NCBI GenBank assembly: GCA_959596515.1
Contig: CAUFXR010000045.1
Coordinates: 1-18,887 of the forward strand
Source of the DNA: an uncultured Oscillospiraceae bacterium
Lineage (GTDB): Bacteria; Bacillota; Clostridia; Oscillospirales; Acutalibacteraceae
DNA: 18,887 nt
Direction of reading: 5' to 3'
This document shows, in pieces, positions 1 through 7,330 of the stretch (the first letter of the stretch is position 1; each line of letters opens with the position of its first letter). Position numbers and translations under genes: made by a program. The notes under the pieces are model-generated. The model saw nothing but the letters and a program-made list of their open reading frames with translations, was not told the origin of the DNA and did no database searches.

Positions 1-142
1 AAAGGAATTACGGGTCTCTTTCTTCTTCGCGTTGTTTAATTTTCAAGGTCCTAGCCGTCGTCGATTTTTAATGAATTTCTCCAAACATTTCTGTTTAAAT
101 TTGTTCACTATGCAAGGAATTTTTCCTTCCGTTCTTGACGGC
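1..142 (-). other. Probable rRNA-operon leader (transcribed leftward, runs off window)
   Basis: Read on the minus strand, this stretch contains CCTTGAAAATTAAACAACG, which resembles the conserved leader/spacer element (TTGAAAACTRAACA type) found just before 16S rRNA and in the 16S-23S spacer of Bacilli and Clostridia. A near-consensus promoter lies immediately upstream (149-177). I infer that a 16S rRNA gene begins left of position 1. A tRNA or another stable RNA operon is the alternative. No rRNA body sequence is present in the window. Confidence 0.55.
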
Positions 143-148
143 TTTACT

Positions 149-177
149 ATAATACCAAATACGGATATCTTTGTCAA
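149..177 (-). promoter_or_regulatory. Strong sigma-A promoter, leftward
   Basis: On the minus strand TTGACA (172-177) and TATTAT (149-154) are separated by exactly 17 bases. This is a near-perfect vegetative promoter with an expected start near 142. It drives the leader at the window's left edge and is divergent from sleB. Such strength fits a stable-RNA operon. Confidence 0.8.
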
Positions 178-244
178 CACTTTTTCGCAAAAAAATTGGC
201 AAAATTCTTTCTTTTTTTTGATTCAAGAGAAGATTGGGCGTTTG

Positions 245-260
245 TCACAATATCTTGTGA
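245..260. repeat. Perfect 6-bp palindrome in divergent intergenic region
   Basis: TCACAA-TATC-TTGTGA is a perfect inverted repeat with a 4-base centre. It lies between the leftward promoter at 149-177 and the sleB promoter at 310-340, about 70 bases upstream of the leftward -35. It has operator geometry, but I cannot name a regulator. The arms are in the reverse order of a Rex box. Confidence 0.4.
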
Positions 261-309
261 TCCCAAATCGAAAAACCCCTATTTGTCACCATCGTTTTCG
301 GAAAATAAA

Positions 310-340
310 TGTATAGATGTCGGGCCTTTGGCACAAAATA
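310..340 (+). promoter_or_regulatory. Sigma-G-like (forespore) promoter of sleB
   Basis: TGTATA (310-315) and CAAAATA (334-340) are separated by 18 bases. They match the B. subtilis sigma-G consensus (TGHATA, 17-18 bases, CATWMTA) at all six -35 positions and six of seven -10 positions. Forespore control is the known regulation of sleB in Bacillus, so position, motif and gene function agree. Confidence 0.65.
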
Positions 341-377
341 GTTCTAATCGAAATCATGTAAACTCTGGAGGATCGCC

Positions 378-1100
378 ATGAAAGCAACCGATATTGGAAA
401 ATACCTGTGGCGTATTTTTGTAATTCTTCTTTTGAATATTTTAGTCATCGTCATGGTCAACGGCTACGAGCCATTCGCCTCTCTCGCCTCTCAGGATGCC
501 ACGGAAGACTCCGCTCAGGAGGTTCTTTCAAAATACGGCTCCCGAGGCGAGGAAGTCCGGCAGATTCAGACCAAGCTGAAGGAGCTGGGGCTATACACTG
601 GCAACATTGACGGCATCTACGGGAACGGCACGAAAAACGCGGTGATCCAATTTCAAAAGCAGCAGGGACTGGATCCTGACGGCATTGCCGGCACCAAAAC
701 CCTGACCGCGCTGGGTCTCGCCCAAAGCAGCGGAAACGGAAAGTTCAGTGACAGCGATGTGGCCCTGCTGGCCAGGACCATATCCGCCGAGGCCCGCGGC
801 GAGCCCTATACAGGGCAGGTTGCCGTAGGCGCGGTGATTTTAAACCGGATCGAGCATCCTTCTTTTCCCGACACCCTTGCCGGCGTAATCTATCAGCCCG
901 GCGCTTTTTCCTGCCTGAACGACGGCCAATTCAACCAGCCTGTGGCGGATTCCGCCAAACGGGCCGCCCAGGACGCCATCAACGGCTGGGATCCTTCCGG
1001 CGGCGCCATCTATTATTTCAATCCCAAAACCGCCACCAACCAATGGATTTGGTCCCGGCCCGCCATTACCACCATCGGAAACCATCGGTTCTGTTCCTAG
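378..1100 (+). CDS. sleB: Spore cortex-lytic enzyme, SleB family
   Basis: This is a 240-residue peptidoglycan hydrolase that would break down spore cortex during germination. The N-terminus has an uncleaved-looking or signal-like hydrophobic segment (about residues 11-28). A peptidoglycan-binding domain type 1 follows (about 53-113, with the YTGNIDGIYGNGT core). A Hydrolase_2/SleB catalytic domain (about 126-240) carries the ISAEARGE motif; E138 is the expected catalytic glutamate. The start ATG has GGAGG six bases upstream (367-371), and a sigma-G-like promoter lies at 310-340, which fits production in the forespore. Bacillus sleB is normally followed by ypeB, but here no ypeB follows and the gene stands alone. 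CwlJ is a less likely name because CwlJ lacks the binding domain. The family assignment is firm; the exact orthology is slightly less so. Confidence 0.9.
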   Translation: MKATDIGKYLWRIFVILLLNILVIVMVNGYEPFASLASQDATEDSAQEVLSKYGSRGEEVRQIQTKLKELGLYTGNIDGIYGNGTKNAVIQFQKQQGLDPDGIAGTKTLTALGLAQSSGNGKFSDSDVALLARTISAEARGEPYTGQVAVGAVILNRIEHPSFPDTLAGVIYQPGAFSCLNDGQFNQPVADSAKRAAQDAINGWDPSGGAIYYFNPKTATNQWIWSRPAITTIGNHRFCS

Positions 1101-1153
1101 CTTTATCCCAGGCGGCTTATCCTATTATATATAGCTCTTTCCCGGCATGGTAT

Positions 1154-1305
1154 GATAGCTGCCCCGTGGCCTGCTTTGGTAACTGCCTCCCCGGCCTAGT
1201 GCGATAGCTGCCCCGTGGCCTGCTTTGGTAACTGCCTCCCCGGCCTGGTGCGATAGCTGCCTCCCCAGTCTATTCGATTATATCTACTGCCTCCCTGACC
1301 TAATC
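1154..1305. repeat. 49-bp tandem repeat built from degenerate ~24-bp half units
   Basis: Two nearly identical 49-base copies (1154-1202 and 1203-1251) are followed by a decaying third copy from 1252. Each copy is two related half units, one starting GATAGCTGCCCCGTGG and one starting GGTAACTGCCTCCCCGG. The core ACTGCCTCCC recurs at about 1289 in a degenerate tail. This is a short minisatellite between sleB and its terminator. There is no ORF support and no spacer diversity. Confidence 0.8.
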
Positions 1306-1399
1306 GATTTGATATGGGTTCGTTAGGGATTCGGGCGGAAGGGCTTTTTGATTTTCCCGAAAACCATCTCCGTCCGCCCATCAGAGCTGTTTCCAATAG

Positions 1400-1436
1400 A
1401 AAAGCCTGGCGCCATTAGGTGCCAGGCTTTTTCACT
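1400..1436. terminator. Bidirectional intrinsic terminator
   Basis: AAAAGCCTGGCGCC (1400-1413), loop ATTA, GGTGCCAGGCTTTT (1418-1431) form a 14-bp stem with one G-T pair. A T-run follows on the plus strand, and the matching A-run gives a U-tract on the minus strand. It sits between convergent sleB (+) and the lipoprotein gene (-), so it can end both transcripts. Confidence 0.9.
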
Positions 1437-1487
1437 TTTCATAGAACCGGAACGCGAGCGAACGGAAAAAATGCATCTGTCAAAGAC

Positions 1488-2027
1488 TCAGTGGAACTCA
1501 TTAAAAGCCTTGACGATTTCTTCTTTACGCTGCTGATTAGCCTCATCCTCAGATACGTCGCCGTAGCTCATCATATACTTACCGTTATCCGACAGCATGG
1601 CGTTGATCTGGTTATTCAGCATTACGTAATGGCCCTCAGACTTGACCGCGCTCACCGTGCTGGAGCCGTGGGAATCCAGATTCTCGGTATCGAACTCATA
1701 CAGCTCGATAATATAAGTTCCACCGTTGATAGTGGCCTCGTATTTATACCCCGCCTTAGCGCCGATAACATCGGCATACATTTCCTTTTTGGTATCCTTA
1801 TTGACAAAGCCCTTATCCTCAAAATATTTGCACAGACCATCCAGATTAGCTTCATAATCGTTAGGATCCAGATTTGCCTGGGACGAGGTTTCCGCCGCCT
1901 GGCTTTGCGTCTCCGCCGCCTGAGAACTGGATTGGTAATCCGGGCCGCCGACGTCACCGGCGCCGCATCCGGTCAGAGCAGCGAGGGAAAGGGCCCAAAC
2001 CATTACAAATAGAAATATTTTTTTCAT
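1488..2027 (-). CDS. Predicted lipoprotein of unknown function
   Basis: This 179-residue protein has a classical lipoprotein signal: Met-Lys-Lys, a hydrophobic core (about 4-19) and lipobox L18-T19-G20-C21. Lipidation at C21 and display on the outer face of the membrane are expected. Residues 22-53 are a Ser/Gln/Ala-rich linker. The rest is a compact soluble domain, rich in Tyr and acidic residues, with alternating beta-like segments (for example around TINGGTYIIELYEFD). I do not recognise the family. It could be a substrate-binding or stress lipoprotein, but no motif says so. The start is supported by GGAGGG just upstream and by a TTGAAT-17-TATAAT promoter at 2078-2106. It is a single-gene unit ending at the terminator at 1400-1436. 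Confidence 0.75.
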   Translation of the reverse strand: MKKIFLFVMVWALSLAALTGCGAGDVGGPDYQSSSQAAETQSQAAETSSQANLDPNDYEANLDGLCKYFEDKGFVNKDTKKEMYADVIGAKAGYKYEATINGGTYIIELYEFDTENLDSHGSSTVSAVKSEGHYVMLNNQINAMLSDNGKYMMSYGDVSEDEANQQRKEEIVKAFNEFH

Positions 2028-2077
2028 TTTACCCTCCAGGTATTTTTATTATTCTTATGAAACCTTACTGATATAGT

Positions 2078-2106
2078 ATTATAGCCTATTTCCCTGGAAG
2101 ATTCAA
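2078..2106 (-). promoter_or_regulatory. Sigma-A promoter of the lipoprotein gene
   Basis: Minus-strand TTGAAT (2101-2106) and TATAAT (2078-2083) have a 17-base spacer. The predicted start is near 2071, giving a leader of about 45 bases before the GGAGGG/ATG of the lipoprotein gene. Confidence 0.75.
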
Positions 2107-2201
2107 CCGCAACCCGCAACTTATTTCCTGTCCCATTCGCGAAACGCGATTATCCGGCGGGATACCGGTCATAGGGATGATAGGGCGGTGATACGAAGGG
2201 A

Positions 2202-3212
2202 TTATTTTAAGAAAGTCTTGTAATCCTCGTAATTCTGGCGCAGCAGTTCCGGGGTATTCAAGCCATAGGGGCAGTGCTGCACGCAGTGGTTGCAATGGAT
2301 GCAGTTTTCGATCTTCTTCATTTTTTCCTGCCACTCCTCAGTCAACCATGCGGCGGATGGCGCCCGGCGCAGCATCAGGGACATTCTGGCCGCGTTGTTG
2401 ATCTCAATTCCGGCGGGACAGGGCATACAGTATCCGCAGCCCCGGCAGAAGTTGCCGGAAAGCTCCTTCTGGTCCTTCGCGATTTTTTCTTTTCTCTCCT
2501 GGGTGAGGGGCGGTTCGTTTTCCTGGTAAGAGAGAAATTCATCCAGCTCCTTCACCCGCTGAACGCCCCAAATCGGCAGCACATTGTCGAACTGGTTCAA
2601 ATAGGCGTAAGCGGCGGCGGAGTCTGTAATCAGCCCGCCGGAAAGGGCCTTCATAGCGATAAAGCCCAGGTTGTTTTCTTTACACAACCGTACTACCTCC
2701 AACTCTTGCTCGCCGGACAAATAACAGAAAGGAAACTGTATGGTATCATACAGCCCAGACTGGATGGCCTCGATCGCCACGTGATACCGGTGATTGGTCA
2801 GACCGATAAACCGGATCTTTCCCTGACGCCGGGCTTCCTCCATCGCCTCGTACAGCCCGGTGCCATCCCCAGGTTTCGGGCAAAAGGCCGGGTTGTGAAA
2901 CTGAAGAATATCCACATAGTCTGTTTTCATCATGCGCAGGCTGGTTTCCAGGTCTTTCCAAAACCCCTCCGCCGTGGTGGACGGCGTCTTGGTGGCAATG
3001 GTGATCTTGCTCCGCACGTCGCTGAGGGAATAGCCGATTTTTTCCTCGCTGTCGGAATAGCTGCGGGCGGTGTCAAAAAAGTCGATCCCGTTGTCGTAGG
3101 CTTTCCGCAGAATTGTCCTGGCCTGATCCAAGCTGACCCGCTGCACCGGCAGCGCGCCAAACCCGTTTTTGTTGACTGTAATCCCTGTTCTCCCTAAAGT
3201 AACCCTGGTCAT
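2202..3212 (-). CDS. Aldo/keto reductase with C-terminal 2[4Fe-4S] ferredoxin domain
   Basis: This 336-residue cytosolic oxidoreductase has an aldo/keto reductase barrel (about 3-250) with the classical tetrad visible: D47 and Y52 (in DFFDTARSY), K75 and H106. A ferredoxin-like tail follows, with cysteines C256, C259, C262, C265 and C304, C307, C310, C314, the latter two sets in CxxCxxC arrangement ending in CP. This fused architecture is common in anaerobes; the physiological substrate is unknown. The upstream in-frame ATG at 3221 abuts GGAG directly, so the ATG at 3212 (9 bases after GGAG) is the better start. It is a single gene between the lipoprotein and the permease. A palindrome AAGTAT-N6-ATACTT at 3313-3330 lies in its upstream region. 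NADPH use is known for the fold, not shown here. Confidence 0.88.
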   Translation of the reverse strand: MTRVTLGRTGITVNKNGFGALPVQRVSLDQARTILRKAYDNGIDFFDTARSYSDSEEKIGYSLSDVRSKITIATKTPSTTAEGFWKDLETSLRMMKTDYVDILQFHNPAFCPKPGDGTGLYEAMEEARRQGKIRFIGLTNHRYHVAIEAIQSGLYDTIQFPFCYLSGEQELEVVRLCKENNLGFIAMKALSGGLITDSAAAYAYLNQFDNVLPIWGVQRVKELDEFLSYQENEPPLTQERKEKIAKDQKELSGNFCRGCGYCMPCPAGIEINNAARMSLMLRRAPSAAWLTEEWQEKMKKIENCIHCNHCVQHCPYGLNTPELLRQNYEDYKTFLK

Positions 3213-3312
3213 ATGTAGCATCTCCTTTTCTTTTTCTTATCGCTGTTTTCCAGTTTTGATCTTTTGTTTTTAATAATCTGTCAACCGCTATTCTAACGAT
3301 TTTTAATACCAA

Positions 3313-3330
3313 AAGTATATATTAATACTT
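3313..3330. promoter_or_regulatory. Palindrome upstream of the aldo/keto reductase
   Basis: AAGTAT-ATATTA-ATACTT is a perfect 6-bp dyad with a 6-base centre in an AT-rich stretch about 100 bases before the reductase start. An ATTATA at 3331-3336 could be a minus-strand -10, but I find no good -35. It may be an operator, or chance in AT-rich DNA. Confidence 0.3.
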
Positions 3331-3442
3331 ATTATACAAATTTTATTTTTTGTTTTCCTGTAGAATCAGAAACGCTAGTGTTTCTTTTCTTTCCTTCTTT
3401 TTTAAAGCCGCCCTCACACAGGGAAGCTCCGGGAACTCCCGG

Positions 3443-4573
3443 TCAGGAAAGCGAGAGAAACAGGGCCAAAGCGATCAACACCGTCAGTCCGGCCAGATTC
3501 AGGCCGGTAAACACTCCCAGATAACGCAGGGGTTTAGCCTCTTCCAGGCGGAGATAGTACCGAAACGAGATGAGACTGGCCAGCGACGCGATCAGTGTGC
3601 CCAGTCCTCCCAGATTAGTTCCCACCAGCAGGCCCTGGGCATCCTGGGTAAAGCCGGAAAGCAGCACCGCCGCTGGGACGTTGCTGATGACCTGGCTTGC
3701 CAGCAGACTGGTCAGCATGGCGCTGCGCTCCAGCAGGCTGTTCAAAAATTCCCGCACCGCGCCGATGTTCCCCATATTCCCGGCGAACACGAAAAAGCAC
3801 AGAAAGGTCAGCAGCAGGCCGTAGTCGATCCGAGAAAACAGGGGACGGTCCCACAGCAAAAGCGCCACGACTACAGCGCCCAGCGCCCAGGGATAGGGCA
3901 GTACCCGGAACACACACAGTAAAGACAGGGCGAACAACCCACAGAACAGGCACAGCTTTTTCGGATGCCGCAGGGTTTCCCGAGCGGAAAATTCCACCTG
4001 GATGGTTTCGTTTTTCACCAGCAGAGCCGCGGCGGTCAGACACACCAGGCTGACCAGCGCGAAGGGAAGCATCAGCCTGAAATAGTCGCCGACGGACAAG
4101 TGAAATTTCTCATAGAGGAACAGGCTCTGAGGATTCCCCACCGGCGTGGTCATGCTGCCTAAATTAGCGGCGATGGTCTGAAGAACGATGAGATAAATCA
4201 GATATTGCCGCCGCTGAATCATCGACAGGACTACAATGGTAAAAGGGACGAAAGTAATCAGTGCCACGTCGTTAGTAATCAGCATGGAGGCGAAAAAGGG
4301 AAGCAGGACCAAAATCAGACTCAAGAGCCCCATTCGTTTCCGGCCGATAAGAAGTTTTTGGCAGAACACCGCGAATACATTACACTCTTGAAGCCCAGCC
4401 ACCACCGCCATCAGGCAGAACAATAGGCTCAGTACCTTCCAGTCGAAATAGGCTCCATAGGCTGAAGACGGCGGCACCCAGAACATGGACGCCACAGCGC
4501 AGAAAAAGGAAATTACCAACACAGGTTCCCGCCGAAAAAACCCGATCGCTTTTTCTTTTGCCGCAGCCGCCAA
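3443..4573 (-). CDS. SLC13/ArsB/CitMHS-type ion permease
   Basis: This 376-residue integral membrane protein has about ten hydrophobic helices. The family's two-fold pattern is visible. The first half has LITNDVAL (98-105) and then MTTPVGNP (141-148). The second half has ISNVPAA (296-302) and then GTNLGGLGT (318-326). These hairpin motifs form the Na+/anion site in the ion transporter superfamily. The substrate may be a dicarboxylate, citrate, arsenite or another anion and cannot be read from sequence. The start is TTG at 4573, preceded by GGGGGGAG; no in-frame ATG near the N-terminus offers a better choice. At 376 residues it is shorter than typical 420-460-residue ArsB or CitMHS proteins, but both motif halves are intact. 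It is a single gene, with repeats upstream at 4750-4891. Confidence 0.8.
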   Translation of the reverse strand: MAAAAKEKAIGFFRREPVLVISFFCAVASMFWVPPSSAYGAYFDWKVLSLLFCLMAVVAGLQECNVFAVFCQKLLIGRKRMGLLSLILVLLPFFASMLITNDVALITFVPFTIVVLSMIQRRQYLIYLIVLQTIAANLGSMTTPVGNPQSLFLYEKFHLSVGDYFRLMLPFALVSLVCLTAAALLVKNETIQVEFSARETLRHPKKLCLFCGLFALSLLCVFRVLPYPWALGAVVVALLLWDRPLFSRIDYGLLLTFLCFFVFAGNMGNIGAVREFLNSLLERSAMLTSLLASQVISNVPAAVLLSGFTQDAQGLLVGTNLGGLGTLIASLASLISFRYYLRLEEAKPLRYLGVFTGLNLAGLTVLIALALFLSLS

Positions 4574-5013
4574 GCCGCTCCCCCCTTTTTCTCTTCTGAC
4601 GATTTTTCTAATCGTCCTCGATCACTTTTCATTTTTATCTCTTCTCATATCTCTTCTATGCGCATGTTTTTCGCTTTCTTTTTCCCTTCATACCCATTCG
4701 CCGCCCGCTTCTTCTCCTTTTCAGCGGTTTTCCTCCCGCTGCTCTCGCTTTTTCACTTCGGCGCCGCTTTGCCGGTGTTTGCTTTTCTCTCGGCCTTTTC
4801 CTTTGGCGCCGCTTTCCCGATGCTCGCTTTTCCTTTGGCGCCACTTTGCCGATGCTCGTTTTTCCTTTGGCGCCACTTTGCCGCTTTCAAATTGTTTTTG
4901 ATTCTGTTGGTAAAAATCCAACCGGGCGGGCTTTCTCCGGATTTTTATCCACGGCCGGAACTTCGCGTTCAAACCTCCGTCTTATGATCCGCTTTTACGC
5001 GGGAGAAGGGAAC
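4574..5013. other. 440-base gene-free interval, repeat-bearing
   Basis: This interval lies between the permease start and the end of the GNAT fusion gene. It is pyrimidine-rich on the plus strand and contains the ~32-bp tandem repeats at 4750-4891. Several ORFs up to about 138 codons cross it on both strands, but all encode low-complexity Phe/Leu-rich or Lys/Arg-rich peptides and none has a convincing ribosome binding site. I see no RNA gene. Confidence 0.6.
4750..4891. repeat. ~32-bp tandem repeat (minisatellite)
   Basis: TTTTCCTTTGGCGCC recurs at 4796, 4828 and 4860 with an exact 32-base period. The remainder of the unit (ACTTTGCCGATGCTCG) is conserved in the last two copies. Diverged copies start at 4750 (TTTTCACTTCGGCGCC) and 4783 (shortened). 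Because 32 is not a multiple of 3, successive copies fall in different frames, so they do not encode a repeated peptide. Copies are contiguous with no variable spacers. Confidence 0.8.
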
Positions 5014-6462
5014 TCAATCCGCCGCGTCGAGGAAACTGTCTTCCCCCTCGTCGTTTCCCTGGTCTTTTCCCTGGACGCCGATTTTCTCGCAGCACCGAAT
5101 CAGGATCCCATATTTTTCGTCCGCCGTCAGGGCGGGAAGCTGGCAGGCCTGAATCTCCGCGAGGAAGCGGGCGTTATCAAGCCTCTCGCCGCTTTCGTTC
5201 CACACCGTCATGTAATCCTTATAGATCAGCCGGTAAAGCTCCTTCTGCGGGTCATTGATATCCAGGGAGAAAAAATCTTTCGCCGTAATTCGGCCGTTAT
5301 TTTTATCCAGACAATGCAGGTACGGTCCGGTGATAAACCGGTCGTCTACTTTATAGGTATCATTGAATATCGGCTTTTCCGTAAACCGGATCTCCAGGTT
5401 CGTCCCGTACTTGACGGCGCAGCCGCAGAGATCGGAAAAAATCTTGATATAATTGTCCGACACATCCTCTATTCCGTAAACAAGCTGATAGGTCCCGCTC
5501 CAGGGCGGCACTACCAAAACCCGGATCCTGAGATCCTCCGCCTCGGCGCAGGCCTGGCGGAGCGCTTTGCGAAAAGATTTTTTTCCCGTCATAATCAGAC
5601 GATAACCGGTGATCCAAATCTCATTCTGGCATTTCGGGATCAGCAACTCCAAAAGCTCATCCTTATGAAACCGCAGGTTTTCAATGCCGAAGCTTTTTAG
5701 ATTATTGATGTACTCGTCGTTCTGTGATTCCTTGTATTTCAGCAGGGTATCCGACAGCAGGCACAGCGCCGACGCGATCAGTGAGGTGGCGAAAGCGATG
5801 GAAAGCTCATGAAGAACGCCGCCGCTGGTCAGCGTCCAGGTTGCCACAAAGACAATGGTAAGCACCGTCAAAAGGGACAAAAACAGAAAGTTGCCGGTAA
5901 GACGGTACTGCTTCATCACCTGACGGCTCTTTTTCGTCACCGGACCATGATAATAATAAATGGTATCGATTCCCGGTCCCCGATCATCCTCCAGACGGCA
6001 GTGCTCATAAAATTTCAGAGACGACAAAATTCGAATATGAGACAGATTGGTGGACCATGTGCGGGTGAACACATTTCCCCACCCAAATTTTTTAAACAAG
6101 TAGTGATAAAAGCTGTTGGTGACGCCATGTCTCCGATAATGAGGGTGGACTATTACCGTAGTGACATAAACGTTCGGGGAGTGTGCGGGCGGGATCTCTT
6201 CGCAGACATAATTCTTTTTTAGAGACATAAACCCTATCACATGGTCATCATCGATGGCCAAAAACGCTGGCTGATGCTGAATATTCTCAAAATAAGCCAC
6301 CGGCTTCTCCTTTTTCTCTCCCTGGGGGCCCAGATTGCTTTGAATCGTGGAATTCCGGGCGGAAAGAGGCGGAATAAATTCCTGGTCGCACAGCGCCAGC
6401 AGTTCCATAATATCCGAAAGGTAGGCCTCCTTGGTAACCCGCTCAAAATATTTGATCTTCAT
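5014..6462 (-). CDS. GNAT acetyltransferase - membrane segment - PLD-like domain fusion
   Basis: This 482-residue protein has three parts. Residues about 60-172 are a GNAT N-acetyltransferase core with the acetyl-CoA loop at HYRRHGVT (108-115) and the strand VYVTTVIVHP before it. Residues about 190-241 hold two hydrophobic helices that should anchor it in the membrane. Residues about 255-440 form an alpha/beta domain reminiscent of phospholipase-D-like folds (EIWITGYRL, then RIRVLVVPPW), with TGPYLHCLDKNNG near 379-390 in place of a canonical HxK(x4)D. Catalysis by this last domain is therefore doubtful. The C-terminal tail is acidic. The start is at 6462: GGAGG lies six bases upstream, whereas an in-frame ATG at 6507 lies upstream of the promoter -10 (6496-6501). 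Function is unknown; a membrane-bound signalling or defence role is possible but unproven. Confidence 0.75.
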   Translation of the reverse strand: MKIKYFERVTKEAYLSDIMELLALCDQEFIPPLSARNSTIQSNLGPQGEKKEKPVAYFENIQHQPAFLAIDDDHVIGFMSLKKNYVCEEIPPAHSPNVYVTTVIVHPHYRRHGVTNSFYHYLFKKFGWGNVFTRTWSTNLSHIRILSSLKFYEHCRLEDDRGPGIDTIYYYHGPVTKKSRQVMKQYRLTGNFLFLSLLTVLTIVFVATWTLTSGGVLHELSIAFATSLIASALCLLSDTLLKYKESQNDEYINNLKSFGIENLRFHKDELLELLIPKCQNEIWITGYRLIMTGKKSFRKALRQACAEAEDLRIRVLVVPPWSGTYQLVYGIEDVSDNYIKIFSDLCGCAVKYGTNLEIRFTEKPIFNDTYKVDDRFITGPYLHCLDKNNGRITAKDFFSLDINDPQKELYRLIYKDYMTVWNESGERLDNARFLAEIQACQLPALTADEKYGILIRCCEKIGVQGKDQGNDEGEDSFLDAAD

Positions 6463-6495
6463 AGACAGCCTCCAAAACGCGTGATCTTCTCTCTC

Positions 6496-6504
6496 ATTAT
6501 AGCA
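6496..6504 (-). promoter_or_regulatory. Extended -10 promoter of the GNAT fusion gene
   Basis: On the minus strand TGCTATAAT is a perfect extended -10 (TGn plus TATAAT). No good -35 is present, as is usual for this promoter type. The start near 6489 leaves about 27 bases before the ATG at 6462, including GGAGG, and excludes the earlier ATG at 6507. Confidence 0.65.
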
Positions 6505-6732
6505 CAAGTCGCCTTCCGCATCCCCTGGTATCTTTCAGAAAATAAAAAATTTTTCCTGAGACGCCCCATCTTCTCCAGATCCTGACTTTCCGGTACCTGT
6601 CGGCTTATCAGCGCCCAGAAAATTTTTTATCCGGCGCAGCCGGCGGACCTGCCGCTGTTCAGCGGTTTCCCGGCCCCGGCGGCTGGCGGACCTGTCGGCG
6701 GTCGGCGAAATATCGGCTTTATCGGCTTATCA
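6505..6732. other. GC-rich gene-free interval
   Basis: Nothing here supports a gene. It contains a small hairpin CCGGC-GCA-GCCGG (6631-6643), a direct repeat of GGCGGACCTG (around 6644 and 6685) and repeats of ATCGGCTTATC. It leads into the 51-base inverted repeat at 6733. It may mark the edge between the chromosomal block and the accessory DNA to the right. Confidence 0.4.
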
Positions 6733-6783
6733 CAAAACACCATTGACGATTTGGCCCGGAAGGACCGTGTCAATGGTGTTTTG
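6733..6783. repeat. Perfect 15-bp inverted repeat with 21-base loop
   Basis: CAAAACACCATTGAC (6733-6747) is an exact reverse complement of GTCAATGGTGTTTTG (6769-6783). The loop is GC-rich with partial inner pairing. It lies downstream of the broken secreted-protein gene (minus strand). A terminator, a dispersed intergenic repeat or a recombination site are the options; the T-run is only four bases long and lies inside the arm. Confidence 0.75.
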
Positions 6784-6880
6784 GATTTCATTGCGCTGCC
6801 GTCCGTCCCGGGAAAAGGCGGCGCCAAGAAAGCGTGGCTGTTTTGGTAAAAGCAAGTCAACAGAAGAAGCGATAAAGAAG

Positions 6881-6904
6881 GATACCAAAAGAAACCACTT
6901 GCAT
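6881..6904. repeat. 24-bp direct repeat, copy 2 (truncation point)
   Basis: These bases are identical to 7307-7330 and in the same reading frame, encoding MQVVSFGI on the minus strand. Homology stops abruptly at 6881, which marks a breakpoint between the repeat protein and unrelated DNA to its left. Confidence 0.85.
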
Positions 6905-7306
6905 GGCTTCTGGCTCTTCTTCCGCCGTCCCCGCTGTGGTGAAGGTGATCCGCTGACACTCCTGTGTACCCTCAGTAAGCTGACCTATGGCGTTGTATTC
7001 GGCAGTAGCTCCGTACAGCACGTATTCTGTCCCCGGCTCCAGACCTTCAATGGCACACTCGTAAGTATTGCCGCCATAACCCATATAGATAGGATACGCA
7101 AAGTCCATGTTTTCTGTGGTAATATCAACCCGTGCTTCATGAGCTGTGACAGCAGCATAATCCAACGGTGTTTCAGAATCCTCCGAAAGCGGTAAAACCA
7201 GATAGGACACCTTATTAATATAGACCTTTAAGTCACTGCCCAGTTCATCATATCCTGCCGGTATTCTCGTCATCTTCAGAGTTGCACCGTTTTCTGTCGG
7301 CTCTGT

Positions 7307-7330
7307 GATACCAAAAGAAACCACTTGCAT
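7307..7330. repeat. 24-bp direct repeat, copy 1
   Basis: This is the partner of 6881-6904, 426 bases (142 codons) away, at the start of the intact domain of the secreted protein. Confidence 0.85.

Noticed and set aside
1154..1305. CRISPR array
   Set aside because: The repeats are directly contiguous with no unique spacers, and no cas genes are present.
1419..2012. 197-codon plus-strand ORF
   Set aside because: It is antisense to the lipoprotein gene, starts inside the terminator and has no ribosome binding site.
2274..3197. 307-codon plus-strand ORF
   Set aside because: It lies wholly antisense to the aldo/keto reductase, whose catalytic and Fe-S motifs are intact. It is an artefact of codon bias.
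4485..4987. Phe/Leu-rich and Lys/Arg-rich ORFs across the 32-bp repeats
   Set aside because: They are low complexity, have no ribosome binding site, and the repeat period is not a multiple of three.
4846..5700. 284-codon plus-strand ORF
   Set aside because: It is antisense to the GNAT fusion gene and starts within the minisatellite.
6743..7195. 150-codon plus-strand ORF starting in the inverted repeat
   Set aside because: It is antisense to the secreted protein, which has a clear signal peptide and ribosome binding site.
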